A DNA stretch of 15,757 nucleotides from Bacillota bacterium. GTDB lineage: Bacteria; Bacillota; Clostridia; Acetivibrionales; DTU013. The position numbers and the translations under genes are program-made. Shown in pieces: positions 1-6,936 of this stretch. Below the pieces are notes generated by a model. That model saw only the letters and a program-made list of their open reading frames with translations. It had not been told where the DNA came from and made no database searches. The stretch covers positions 1-15,757 of the forward strand of contig JAEZCA010000050.1 in NCBI GenBank assembly GCA_023412665.1, read 5' to 3'. Each line of letters begins with the position of its first letter. Within the stretch, counting starts at the first letter, position 1.

Positions 1-8
1 CTCCCTTT
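1..8 (-). promoter_or_regulatory. Shine-Dalgarno of a divergent gene outside the window
   Basis: Read on the minus strand, the left edge is AAAGGGAG, a good Shine-Dalgarno sequence. A start codon would have to lie just beyond the left edge. Together with the minus-strand -10 box at 81-86 this suggests a divergently transcribed gene to the left. The gene itself cannot be seen. Confidence 0.4.
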
Positions 9-80
9 CGTTTTCTTTTTAGGACTCTGCCATGCACAATGTTTCCTGCTTTTCCTTATGGTTCATCCCCCCTTTTCTCT

Positions 81-89
81 ATTATAACA
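81..89 (-). promoter_or_regulatory. Probable leftward extended -10 promoter
   Basis: On the minus strand this reads TGTTATAAT, a consensus TATAAT (86 to 81) preceded by an extended -10 TG. No good -35 box lies 17 nt upstream, which the extended -10 can compensate for. Transcription would start near 74 and give a leader of roughly 75 nt before the Shine-Dalgarno at the left edge. It is therefore probably the promoter of an unseen divergent gene. Confidence 0.45.
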
Positions 90-114
90 CGTCGGTTCAA
101 AGAATAATTTTCGT

Positions 115-130
115 TTGTAGAAAAATTCTC
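115..130. promoter_or_regulatory. Candidate operator (copy 1 of shared 16-mer)
   Basis: TTGTAGAAAAATTCTC matches 14 of 16 bases with the minus strand of 14564-14579 in the nagA promoter. The core approximates the odd-centred palindrome GAAAA-N-TTTTC, with one mismatch here. It sits upstream of the leftward promoter and about 120 bp before the rightward one. Binding by the RpiR protein encoded in the window is only a guess. Confidence 0.3.
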
Positions 131-199
131 TTACCTCAGCAGACCACCGAGCATCCAATGTCAGAAAATATGAAAAATATTTTTATTCGAAATATAGTA

Positions 200-228
200 T
201 TGAGAAAAAAGTTTTTTTATTATATAAT
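200..228 (+). promoter_or_regulatory. Sigma-A promoter of the dehydrogenase gene
   Basis: TTGAGA (200-205) and a perfect TATAAT (223-228) are separated by exactly 17 nt, close to consensus. A start near 235 gives a leader of about 30 nt to the ATG at 265, which has a strong AGGAGAT ribosome site at 252-258. A/T tracts upstream (173-184 is the palindrome AAAAATATTTTT) could act as an UP element or operator. The rest of the gap from 1 to 264 shows no credible coding sequence. Confidence 0.75.
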
Positions 229-264
229 GTGATTGACATAATATATTAGATAGGAGATGTTGAA

Positions 265-1326
265 ATGGGAGTCGATTATGCTAATCTAAGAGTTGGTTGC
301 GGTAAGTTTATTTATGGAAATGGCTGTATCAAGGAGCTTACTTCTGAAATAATCCGTCTAGGCGGAAGGCCCCTGATAATAGGCGGACCGTCTTCTGTTG
401 ATAAAATCTGTGAAAGGTTTGCTGATGAATGGAAAAATCGAGGCATAGACGCATATGTCTGCAAGCATGTGGGGGCATGCTCACGAGGGTGGGCAAATAC
501 TTATGCGGAAATGGCTGCAGAGCATAATTGTACTGTCATTATCGGCGTAGGCGGCGGAAAATGTATCGATCTGGCAAAGGCAGCTGCGACTATTGCAAAA
601 ATGGATATAATAAATGTTCCTACATCTGTCGCTACATGTGTTGCCAGCTCTGCAGTTTGTATCATGTATAATGATGACGGCACCCCGGACGGTTCTATAG
701 CGATGCTGAAGGAAGTCGATGTAGTAATTGCCGATACCGATATTATTGCAACTGCACCAAGGAAATTATTGGCGTCCGGTATTCTTGATTCTATCGCTAA
801 GTTGCCTGAAGTTGTCCATAACGTTCATATTGAAACATACTCTGATTGTCCTATAGAGAAATACATTTGCGTTATCAATTCGAAAGGAATCTATGAATTT
901 TTGATGGGAAGTGCAAAAGGAGCCTATGATAAAGGAATAGACTGTGGGTATCTTACGGATGTGATTTTGGTAAATCTTTTGCATACATCTGTGGTGAGCG
1001 GATTTTCCTCCGGTGTTAATCAGTTGGCCATAGCCCATGGATTCTATGATTTCATGAGACGCTATTTCCCGTCTGAATCCCAGGCTCACTTACATGGGGA
1101 GATCGTTGCAGTAGGTATCCTTTCTCAGTTAAGGTTCAATAAATCTGATTACAATGACGTCCTATCCTTGATGAAGTACATGAACATGCCGATAGATGCA
1201 GCTTCTGTGGGCTTCATCAAAACCGAAGAAAACATTGCCCTGCTCTGCGATTACCTTGTAAACGCTACAGGACTTAAGCCGCAGGACAGGGAAAGAGTAA
1301 TGGATGCGATTTCAGTGATCCTGTAA
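265..1326 (+). CDS. Iron-type (GldA/HcxA-like) dehydrogenase
   Basis: A 353-residue NAD(P)-dependent metal alcohol dehydrogenase of the glycerol-dehydrogenase branch, near the family's usual 350-370 residues. The nucleotide-binding GVGGGK is at 94-99. The metal ligands appear kept as D175 (in GILD), H258 (in AIAH) and H277 (in HLHGE). The conserved GldA stretch STDAP, which contacts glycerol, is replaced by ATCVA after PTSV (119-122). From memory, E. coli HcxA/YbdH, which reduces 2-oxoacids to 2-hydroxyacids, has a similar ATCAA. An oxoacid or aldehyde reductase is therefore at least as likely as glycerol dehydrogenase. The ATG follows an AGGAGAT ribosome site by 6 nt. The gene has its own promoter, and no terminator is visible before the next gene 234 nt downstream, so read-through is possible. 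Family assignment is firm; substrate is not. Confidence 0.85.
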   Translation: MGVDYANLRVGCGKFIYGNGCIKELTSEIIRLGGRPLIIGGPSSVDKICERFADEWKNRGIDAYVCKHVGACSRGWANTYAEMAAEHNCTVIIGVGGGKCIDLAKAAATIAKMDIINVPTSVATCVASSAVCIMYNDDGTPDGSIAMLKEVDVVIADTDIIATAPRKLLASGILDSIAKLPEVVHNVHIETYSDCPIEKYICVINSKGIYEFLMGSAKGAYDKGIDCGYLTDVILVNLLHTSVVSGFSSGVNQLAIAHGFYDFMRRYFPSESQAHLHGEIVAVGILSQLRFNKSDYNDVLSLMKYMNMPIDAASVGFIKTEENIALLCDYLVNATGLKPQDRERVMDAISVIL

Positions 1327-1454
1327 TGGCTATTCCATAGATGATCCAATCCCTGATAATAGATACCTGATCGACTCGTTATATGTATCTGCTGTACCGG
1401 CAGGAAGGATATGCAGTTATAATAAAAAACATTTTTTGGTATGAATAAATAAAT

Positions 1455-1504
1455 AAAAAAAATATCTTTTTTTCATTGACTTAGCATAACCTCTATGCTA
1501 ATCT
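1455..1504 (+). promoter_or_regulatory. Promoter of the lyase/ABC operon with possible UP element
   Basis: TTGACT (1476-1481) is followed after 17 nt by a weak -10, TAATCT (1499-1504). Directly upstream, A8-TATC-T7 (1455-1473) occupies the -40 to -60 zone where A/T-rich UP elements work. A start near 1511 gives a leader of about 50 nt to the ATG at 1561. The region 1327-1454 holds no gene and no clear terminator; AAAAAACATTTTTT occurs at 1424-1437. Confidence 0.6.
1481..1501. promoter_or_regulatory. Operator-like inverted repeat inside the promoter
   Basis: TTAGCATA-ACCTC-TATGCTAA is a perfect 8-bp inverted repeat with a 5-nt centre. It fills the spacer between the -35 (1476-1481) and -10 (1499-1504), the classic position for steric repression. 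The cognate regulator is unknown. The RpiR protein encoded in the same operon is the obvious local candidate, but the motif is not one I can assign to that family. Confidence 0.6.
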
Positions 1505-1560
1505 AAATTTAGAAGTAAAAAAAATCGCAATATTTGAGGGAAAAGGGGTGGAAGCACTAA

Positions 1561-2502
1561 ATGAAACCAAGTGAGCTAAGAGAAAGACTTAAAGGAATTA
1601 GCATTATAAGCATTACACCATTTAAAGAAGATGGCAGCTTTGATGCAAAGGGTTATGAAAAAAATCTAAAGTTTCTCTTGGATGGCGGGCTCAACAGAAC
1701 AAATTCAACTATCGTTGTCGGCGGCAGTACCGGAGAATGCGGTGCAATGAGCACAAGAGAACGAAAAGAGGTTTTTGACTGTGCGTTGAGCTTTTTGGAC
1801 GGAGAAATTCCTGTAATAGCAGGATGTAATTCGACAAACCCGGACGAGTCCATTGAACTTGCAAGGTATGCACAGGAGCATGGAGCAGCAGGTGTCATGG
1901 CATTGTCGCCCTACTATTATCCGGCAAAGGATGAGGAAAGCATCTATCAGTTCTATAAAAAGCTGTCACAGGGTACTGATCTGGGTATCCTGCTTTATAA
2001 CAACTTTGAAGTAATGCAGATAGATGTACCGTTATCTGTCCTGAAAAGAATGGTCAATGATTTTCCGAACATATCCGGAATGAAGGAATGCACGCCTGCA
2101 TTTTTCAAAATGACCAGAGTAGTTCAGGAAATCGGGGATAAGATAAGTATAGTTAACGGCCATGGCGAGTTCCTTGAGCCATATGCAGCATTGGCCGGCA
2201 CCACAGGCTTTATCTCCAGCATGTCCAACTTTGCACCGGATAGAGCTATCAAGATCTGGAATGCACGCTCAAGTGGGGATTATGAGACAGCAAAGGCAGT
2301 AAAGAACACTCTCGTTCCTTATATGGAGCTGGCAATAAAATATTCCGGTATGGGCGGAGAGTACAAGGTTATTTCGCTGATCAAATTCATGACAGATACG
2401 GTCGGTTCCTGCGGCGGATATCCAAGGGTACCCTGTGTGCCGCTTACCGAAGCTGAAAAAGCAGAAACACTGGATGTTATGAAAAAATGTAATTTGATAT
2501 GA
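1561..2502 (+). CDS. DapA/NanA-superfamily lyase (possible N-acetylneuraminate lyase)
   Basis: A 313-residue class I aldolase of the dihydrodipicolinate synthase/N-acetylneuraminate lyase family, slightly longer than the usual 290-300. GGSTGE is at 54-59, a form typical of the sialic-acid lyases rather than the GTTGE of DapA. Tyr146 (in LLYNN) and the Schiff-base Lys175 (in SGMKECT) are in place. At 199-204 the protein reads NGHGEF where E. coli NanA has NGYDEI: Glu203 is kept but the substrate-binding Asp is Gly202. It should split a 2-oxo acid into pyruvate and an aldehyde in the cytoplasm. Neu5Ac is favoured by the epimerase, ROK-like and NagA genes downstream, but another sugar acid is possible. 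The ATG follows AAAGGGGTGG. First gene of the transporter operon. Confidence 0.85.
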   Translation: MKPSELRERLKGISIISITPFKEDGSFDAKGYEKNLKFLLDGGLNRTNSTIVVGGSTGECGAMSTRERKEVFDCALSFLDGEIPVIAGCNSTNPDESIELARYAQEHGAAGVMALSPYYYPAKDEESIYQFYKKLSQGTDLGILLYNNFEVMQIDVPLSVLKRMVNDFPNISGMKECTPAFFKMTRVVQEIGDKISIVNGHGEFLEPYAALAGTTGFISSMSNFAPDRAIKIWNARSSGDYETAKAVKNTLVPYMELAIKYSGMGGEYKVISLIKFMTDTVGSCGGYPRVPCVPLTEAEKAETLDVMKKCNLI

Positions 2503-2572
2503 TGCAAGGTCTAAAGTAATAATTGAGCTGTAGTGTTATCCAAATACATATTGATTGAAGGAGAGAAACAAG

Positions 2573-3901
2573 ATGAAGAAAATCACTGCACTATTTATCG
2601 TATTTTCCCTGTTATGCCTTTCATTAGTTGGATGTTCACAGAACAATACGGCACAGAATCCTACAACTCCTACAACTCCTACAACCCCTTCGACTTCTAC
2701 AGCACCTGAAAGCAGCACCCCTGAAACCAAAGAGCCTGTAACGATCACATTCGTCCGTACAGGAACGCCTGAAATACTCAGAGAAATATTTGAGCCCATC
2801 ATTGCAAAGTTTGAGGCTGAGAATCCGGATATAAAGGTCGAAATGCAGGACCTGGGCTGGGCAGACGCTGAAAAATCACTTCAGACATGGTCGGCATCCA
2901 AAACGCTTCCCGATGTAATGTATCACCTTCCCGGTACTATATTCGATCTGGCTTCAAAGGATCTGGTAATGGATTTGACACCATACCTGGATGCTGAATT
3001 GACAGGGGATATGTATACTTCCATGCTCGAAGCCGGCCAATATGACGGAAAGCAATATATGATAGCCTGTGGCGGTTCCACACTGATGTTCTGGTATGAT
3101 GTTGAAATGTTCGAAAAAGCAGGACTTGATCCGAACAATCCTCCTAAGACCTGGAACGAATTTTTAGCTGCATGTGAAAAACTTAAAGCTGCCGGCTTAA
3201 CACCATTTGCAATGTATGGAAAACCCAGCGGCGGTGAGACAAGCTTTGTTTTCGAGTCACTTTACACCACACAGAAGGGTGGAGGAGCTTGGGACTTCAC
3301 TGCAAATCAGTATGTTTACGACACTGATGCAGAAAAAGCAAATGCTACCGAGACACTCAAATTTATGCAGGATATATCAAAATATGCTCAGGAAGGCTTC
3401 GTGGAGATGGGAAGATTCGATGCACGTACTCTGTTTAAGGACGGAAAGGCTGCTATGATTTTTGACCTCATCAATATGGCCAATCAGATACCTGAGAAGC
3501 TCGAGGCAGGTACCGTAAAGGTAACATCTATCCCGGCGGGAGCATCCGGTGTCAATTCCAGTGCAGTTAATCTTGGCGGCTGGTACATTCCGAAGAATTC
3601 AAAGAATCCTGATGCTGCATGGAAGTTCCTCCGTTACCTGATGGAGTCGGAAAACCAGCTGGCTCATGCTAAATATGGTTCCGTACCGATCCTGAAGTCT
3701 GAAGCAGCTTCTTATACGAGCGGATATATAATGGATGTAATCAAAACAGTCGAAAAGAGTTATGCTGAAGGCATCTGCACCAAAACTACTGCTTTATGGT
3801 CGGCTACCGGCGAGCAATTACAGGTTATGCTTATGGGAAATCAGACACCGGAACAGACTATAAAGAATATTGTTGAATCTCATAATGAGATCAACAACTA
3901 A
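2573..3901 (+). CDS. ABC sugar-binding lipoprotein (CUT1 family 1)
   Basis: A 442-residue extracellular solute-binding protein that should capture a sugar or glycoside for the two permeases downstream. The first 20 residues are a lipoprotein signal peptide (MKK start, hydrophobic core, LVG) ending at lipidated Cys21. Residues 22-55 form a Thr/Pro/Ser-rich tether, partly built from three 9-bp CCTACAACT repeats (2660-2686). The rest resembles family 1 sugar-binding proteins, with an initial TITFVRTGTPE strand and Trp-rich pocket segments. I place the start at the ATG at 2573, 7 nt after GAAGGAGAG; an in-frame TTG at 2555 would precede that ribosome site and spoil the signal peptide. It lies 70 nt after the lyase gene, probably co-transcribed. 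The ligand could be a sialic acid or other amino sugar, by context only. Confidence 0.92.
   Translation: MKKITALFIVFSLLCLSLVGCSQNNTAQNPTTPTTPTTPSTSTAPESSTPETKEPVTITFVRTGTPEILREIFEPIIAKFEAENPDIKVEMQDLGWADAEKSLQTWSASKTLPDVMYHLPGTIFDLASKDLVMDLTPYLDAELTGDMYTSMLEAGQYDGKQYMIACGGSTLMFWYDVEMFEKAGLDPNNPPKTWNEFLAACEKLKAAGLTPFAMYGKPSGGETSFVFESLYTTQKGGGAWDFTANQYVYDTDAEKANATETLKFMQDISKYAQEGFVEMGRFDARTLFKDGKAAMIFDLINMANQIPEKLEAGTVKVTSIPAGASGVNSSAVNLGGWYIPKNSKNPDAAWKFLRYLMESENQLAHAKYGSVPILKSEAASYTSGYIMDVIKTVEKSYAEGICTKTTALWSATGEQLQVMLMGNQTPEQTIKNIVESHNEINN
2660..2686 (+). repeat. Three 9-bp tandem repeats in the lipoprotein tether
   Basis: CCTACAACT occurs twice exactly and a third time as CCTACAACC. Each unit encodes Pro-Thr-Thr in frame, so changes in copy number would only lengthen or shorten the flexible linker after the lipidated cysteine. 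Confidence 0.7.
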
Positions 3902-3915
3902 CAATTGAGCTTGCC

Positions 3916-3952
3916 ACAATAGGAAATGACTGTTCAGGTCATTTCCTATTGT
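3916..3952 (+). terminator. Intercistronic hairpin after the binding-protein gene
   Basis: ACAATAGGAAATGAC and GTCATTTCCTATTGT form a perfect 15-bp stem around the 7-nt loop TGTTCAG. It starts 14 nt after the stop codon. There is no U-run afterwards, so it is more likely a partial terminator or an mRNA 3'-end protector than a full intrinsic terminator. Such hairpins commonly let the binding protein be made in excess over the permeases. Confidence 0.7.
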
Positions 3953-4010
3953 TAAAGGCACAGCTTCGATAAAACCCAGATCATGTATTGTGAGAATACG
4001 AGGTAATCAG

Positions 4011-4895
4011 ATGCGATCTAATACTAAAAAAAACATTGCCAGAACAGTTGAGCCATATTGGTATATATTGCCTACGATCATTCTTTTTATTTTCATTCTG
4101 GCTATACCGATATTTGATTTGATAAAGTATTCCCTTGGTGATTCGAACATTATTCAGGGCTATAAAGGGTGGAACAGTTTTAAGAATTTCAAGTATTTAT
4201 TGAATCCAAAATTTCTGAACAGTATTAAGATCACAATTTTATATGTTATATTCGGTGTTTTGGGTGTCGTTGTCTGCGGCACAGTCGTTTCACTGGTGCT
4301 TGACAAGCCGATCAAGGGCAGAGCAATTTTTCGCTCTATTGTTATCATACCCTGGGTCATACCGCAGGCCTTTGCGGCAGCAATGTGGGGATGGGTAGTC
4401 AATCCGCAGTTTGGGTTTTTGAACCAGCTTTTAAATACTACAGGAATCATTCAGAATAATATAAGCTTCCTGTCCAAACCTGAAATGGCTCTTGCAACAG
4501 TGATTGTGGTCAGAGTTTGGCAAGGAACGCCTTTTATGATAATATCGCTGCTTGCCGCTTTACAAACAATTCCGGAAGATATCCATGAAGCGGCATCTAT
4601 CGATGGTGTTAACGGGCTGCAAAGATTTTGTTATATCACTCTGCCCTATATAAGGTCTGTTCTTACAACAACAACATTGATAATTGCTGCCTGGACAATG
4701 CAAATATTTGATACGGTTTATATCATGACAGGCGGCGGACCGGCCAGAGGCACCCAACTGGTGGCAATAGAGATCTATACTAAAGCATTCCAGCAGGATG
4801 ATCTGGGAACAGCCTCAGCGATTGCACTTCTGGTGCTGGTCGTCATTCTTATATTAAGTATCGTTAATATGAGAAAGAAGGGTGAAATCGAATGA
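4011..4895 (+). CDS. CUT1 ABC sugar permease (MalF/UgpA type)
   Basis: A 294-residue inner-membrane permease with about six hydrophobic segments, of the type that pairs with a MalG-like partner to import sugars. The cytoplasmic EAA loop that docks the ATPase is at about 189-214 (EDIHEAASIDG, ending near TLPY). The start is taken as the ATG at 4011, which has GAGGT at 4000-4004; an upstream in-frame GTG at 3990 has no ribosome site. The gene lies about 60 nt beyond the hairpin that follows the binding-protein gene and overlaps the next permease by ATGA, indicating translational coupling. No ATP-binding subunit is encoded nearby, so a shared MsmX-type ATPase elsewhere is likely. Confidence 0.93.
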   Translation: MRSNTKKNIARTVEPYWYILPTIILFIFILAIPIFDLIKYSLGDSNIIQGYKGWNSFKNFKYLLNPKFLNSIKITILYVIFGVLGVVVCGTVVSLVLDKPIKGRAIFRSIVIIPWVIPQAFAAAMWGWVVNPQFGFLNQLLNTTGIIQNNISFLSKPEMALATVIVVRVWQGTPFMIISLLAALQTIPEDIHEAASIDGVNGLQRFCYITLPYIRSVLTTTTLIIAAWTMQIFDTVYIMTGGGPARGTQLVAIEIYTKAFQQDDLGTASAIALLVLVVILILSIVNMRKKGEIE

Positions 4896-5722
4896 ACAAT
4901 AAAAAGAAAAAAGCAATTACGCTTACTGTCAGGTATATAGTGATCATCTTTTGGTGTATTTTTACACTCATACCGATATATACAGCTTTTGTCGCTGCCC
5001 TTACGAAGGCTGAAAATCTGGGAAACAATTTTTTGTATCCAGTGGACTGGCAGTTTAAAAACTTTATTGAAATTTTTGACAGGATAGAATACGCAAGCTT
5101 TCTGAAGGCCACATTCATTTATGCTGTTGGAAGCGCTTTACTCAATGTTATTCTGGCGACATTCGCAGCATATGCATTATCACGGTTTGCATTTAAAGGC
5201 AAGGGATTTTATTCTGCTGTAATATTTTTAACCCAGGTGCTGCCTCAAATCGTTATCATTGTGCCTGTGTTTATTATGATGCAGAGATTGAACCTGTATA
5301 ATACGTATATTGGGGTAATATTAGTTATTTTGGCAACTTCTATGGCCTTCCCCATACTATTGATGAGGAGCTTCTTTGACAGTGTACCTATTGCACTTGA
5401 GGAGGCAGCCGCAATAGATGGATGTTCAAGACTGGGGACTTTGGCAAGAATAATATTACCGCTTGCAACTCCCGGTATAGCCACTTCCTTCGCACTTTCC
5501 TTTTTCACAGGCTGGGGTCAATACTTATACCCTCTCCTGCTGACAAGAGATGCGGCAAAAACTCCTGTAACCGTAGGGATCTCAAGACTGATGGACAACC
5601 AGACACCATGGGAAATGGTTATGACAGGCACATTGCTCTCTGTCATACCAGCAATAATAATTTATTTGATAGTTCAAAAGTCTTTGATAAGCGGACTTTC
5701 AAACGGAGCAGTAAAACAATGA
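4892..5722 (+). CDS. CUT1 ABC sugar permease (MalG/UgpE type)
   Basis: A 276-residue membrane protein, the usual length of the MalG-like partner. The EAA motif begins near residue 170 (EEAAAIDGC) and continues to about 195 (LPLATPG). About six membrane segments are visible, the first at roughly 10-30. Its ATG overlaps the stop of the first permease (ATGA), so the two are translated together and should form the heterodimeric channel fed by the lipoprotein. The reading frame runs to TGA at 5720-5722. No terminator is evident before the regulator gene 98 nt downstream. Confidence 0.93.
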   Translation: MNNKKKKAITLTVRYIVIIFWCIFTLIPIYTAFVAALTKAENLGNNFLYPVDWQFKNFIEIFDRIEYASFLKATFIYAVGSALLNVILATFAAYALSRFAFKGKGFYSAVIFLTQVLPQIVIIVPVFIMMQRLNLYNTYIGVILVILATSMAFPILLMRSFFDSVPIALEEAAAIDGCSRLGTLARIILPLATPGIATSFALSFFTGWGQYLYPLLLTRDAAKTPVTVGISRLMDNQTPWEMVMTGTLLSVIPAIIIYLIVQKSLISGLSNGAVKQ

Positions 5723-5778
5723 CGCAGCAGACAAAAAAGTTTTATTTGGATTGAAGTGTAAGAATATGCTTTAGAACG

Positions 5779-5793
5779 ATTTTATGTTAAAAT
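5779..5793. promoter_or_regulatory. AT-rich inverted repeat before the regulator gene
   Basis: ATTTTA-TGT-TAAAAT lies 28 nt before the regulator's ATG. It could be an autoregulatory site, but AT-rich 6-bp arms arise easily by chance. No convincing promoter could be placed in the 98-nt gap. Confidence 0.2.
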
Positions 5794-5820
5794 TTAAAAA
5801 AAGGACAAAGAGGTGTGCTC

Positions 5821-6693
5821 ATGGTCGAGAATGAATTCCTGTTACAAATTCATTCAGCTTATCCGTCATTGACAAAGGCCGAAAAGAAGGTTGCCGATTT
5901 TGTTTTGAAGAACCCGAAAAAAGTGCGGTTCATGTCTATACATGATCTGGCGGAATCCAGCGGCACAGGCCTGACCAGTGTGTTCCGTTTTTGTAAGACC
6001 ATGGGACTGGCAGGATTTCAAGAGTTTAAGATGAGGCTCTTATTGAGCGATTTTTCATCTGAGGAAAACAGTGTAGTGGAAGAAACAGAGCTGCTGACAT
6101 CAGAGATAACTAAAAATGACAGCATGGAAGTGGTTGCACAGAAGCTGTTGCAGAATTATATGAGTGCTTTTACGGACACCAGGACGCTGTTGAACTATGA
6201 TGATATAAAACGCGCGGCAGATATGATAAATGATTCGGATCAGGTGAGGTTTTTTGGGGTAGGTGCTTCTATGCTTACGGCAATGGAGGGGATGTATAAA
6301 TTCCTGCATATCATGCCCAATGTATACTGCCTCTCCGATGAGCATATGCAGATAATGGCTGCCTCTACACTAAACGAAAGGGATGTGGCGATATTTATCT
6401 CTCATTCCGGAGCAAGCAAGGAAATCGTCCATCTCATCAATAAAGCAAAAGAAGTCGGTGCAAGAACGATTTGCATAACACGATACAAAAATTCACCTGC
6501 TACTGAATATGCAGATATAGTCCTGCTTTGCGGAGGATATGAAACACCATTGCAGGATCACGCTTATTCAGTAAAATTTGCGCAGCTGTATGTTTTGGAT
6601 ACATTATTTGTACAGGTATACAGAACAAAATTCCAGTATTCCAAGGAGATAAATAAAAAGGTATCATCCTCCATATTGGATAAGAACTTCTGA
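5821..6693 (+). CDS. RpiR-family regulator with SIS domain
   Basis: A 290-residue transcription factor. Residues 1-77 are the RpiR helix-turn-helix domain (LTKAEKKVADFVL, then SIHDLAESSG and SVFRFCKTMGLAGFQEFK). Residues about 125-250 are a sugar-phosphate-binding SIS domain with FFGVGAS (144-150) and SHSGASKE (194-201). RpiR proteins with this layout control amino-sugar genes, for example MurR and the RpiR-type NanR proteins, and sense a phosphosugar such as ManNAc-6-P, GlcNAc-6-P or MurNAc-6-P. I prefer ATG 5821, with AGAGG 7 nt upstream, over the in-frame GTG at 5815. It is the last gene of the lyase/transporter operon and probably regulates it. It is not the related etherase MurQ, because it carries the HTH domain. 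Confidence 0.9.
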   Translation: MVENEFLLQIHSAYPSLTKAEKKVADFVLKNPKKVRFMSIHDLAESSGTGLTSVFRFCKTMGLAGFQEFKMRLLLSDFSSEENSVVEETELLTSEITKNDSMEVVAQKLLQNYMSAFTDTRTLLNYDDIKRAADMINDSDQVRFFGVGASMLTAMEGMYKFLHIMPNVYCLSDEHMQIMAASTLNERDVAIFISHSGASKEIVHLINKAKEVGARTICITRYKNSPATEYADIVLLCGGYETPLQDHAYSVKFAQLYVLDTLFVQVYRTKFQYSKEINKKVSSSILDKNF

Positions 6694-6836
6694 TGTATTT
6701 TTTTGAACTTTATTAATATACCTGGCGTTGATATTGTATTATTAACGAATGACAGATGTCCCCCCCGCCTCTTGACTTTCTTTTACAAAAGCCTTGGTGG
6801 CCGGTGCTATTTTGCCATACATTTTTATTAATTATT

Positions 6837-6845
6837 TGTTATAAA
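6837..6845 (+). promoter_or_regulatory. Extended -10 promoter of the etf operon
   Basis: TG at 6837-6838, one base, then TATAAA (6840-6845). The best -35-like box, TTGCCA (6812-6817), is 22 nt away and so badly spaced; the extended -10 would have to do most of the work. Transcription would begin near 6852 and give an 85-nt leader. No terminator for the upstream operon is clear in 6694-6836. Confidence 0.45.
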
Positions 6846-6850
6846 ATGGG

Positions 6851-6899
6851 CTGCTTAGCAATAAAATAGCAGAACCTTAGATTTTCTCTGCGGTTCTGT
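6851..6899 (+). promoter_or_regulatory. Leader with two mutually exclusive hairpins
   Basis: CTGCT (6851-6855) can pair with AGCAG (6868-6872), while GCAGAACC (6869-6876) can pair with GGTTCTGT (6892-6899; seven Watson-Crick pairs plus one G-U). The shared GCAG means only one can form at a time. It has no T-box or known riboswitch signature that I recognise. It may be an attenuator-like leader or merely chance structure. Confidence 0.3.
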
Positions 6900-6936
6900 A
6901 GCATAGCGACATTACTAAAGATCGAGGTACTTATTT

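Noticed and set aside
32..232. 66-codon open frame in the left intergenic region
   Set aside because: No ribosome site, low-complexity composition, and it runs through both promoter signals; read as regulatory DNA.
233..238. Perfect TTGACA before the dehydrogenase gene
   Set aside because: At 17 nt spacing it meets only GATGTT, overlapping the ribosome site; the TTGAGA-17-TATAAT pair upstream is far better.
1361..1390. AGATAC...GTATCT inverted repeat after the dehydrogenase gene as a terminator
   Set aside because: Six-bp AT-rich arms with an 18-nt loop and no U-run.
5821..6693. Reading the SIS-domain gene as the MurNAc-6-P etherase MurQ
   Set aside because: An N-terminal RpiR helix-turn-helix domain is clear; it is a regulator.
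6760..6766. Run of seven C in an intergenic region as a phase-variable tract
   Set aside because: Not in a gene or at promoter spacing; length is modest, so there is no support for phase variation.
6852..6860. TGCTTAGCA resembling half of the 1481-1501 operator, and TATGCT at 5765-5770
   Set aside because: Only half-site matches of six bases with different spacing; not enough to claim a shared operator.
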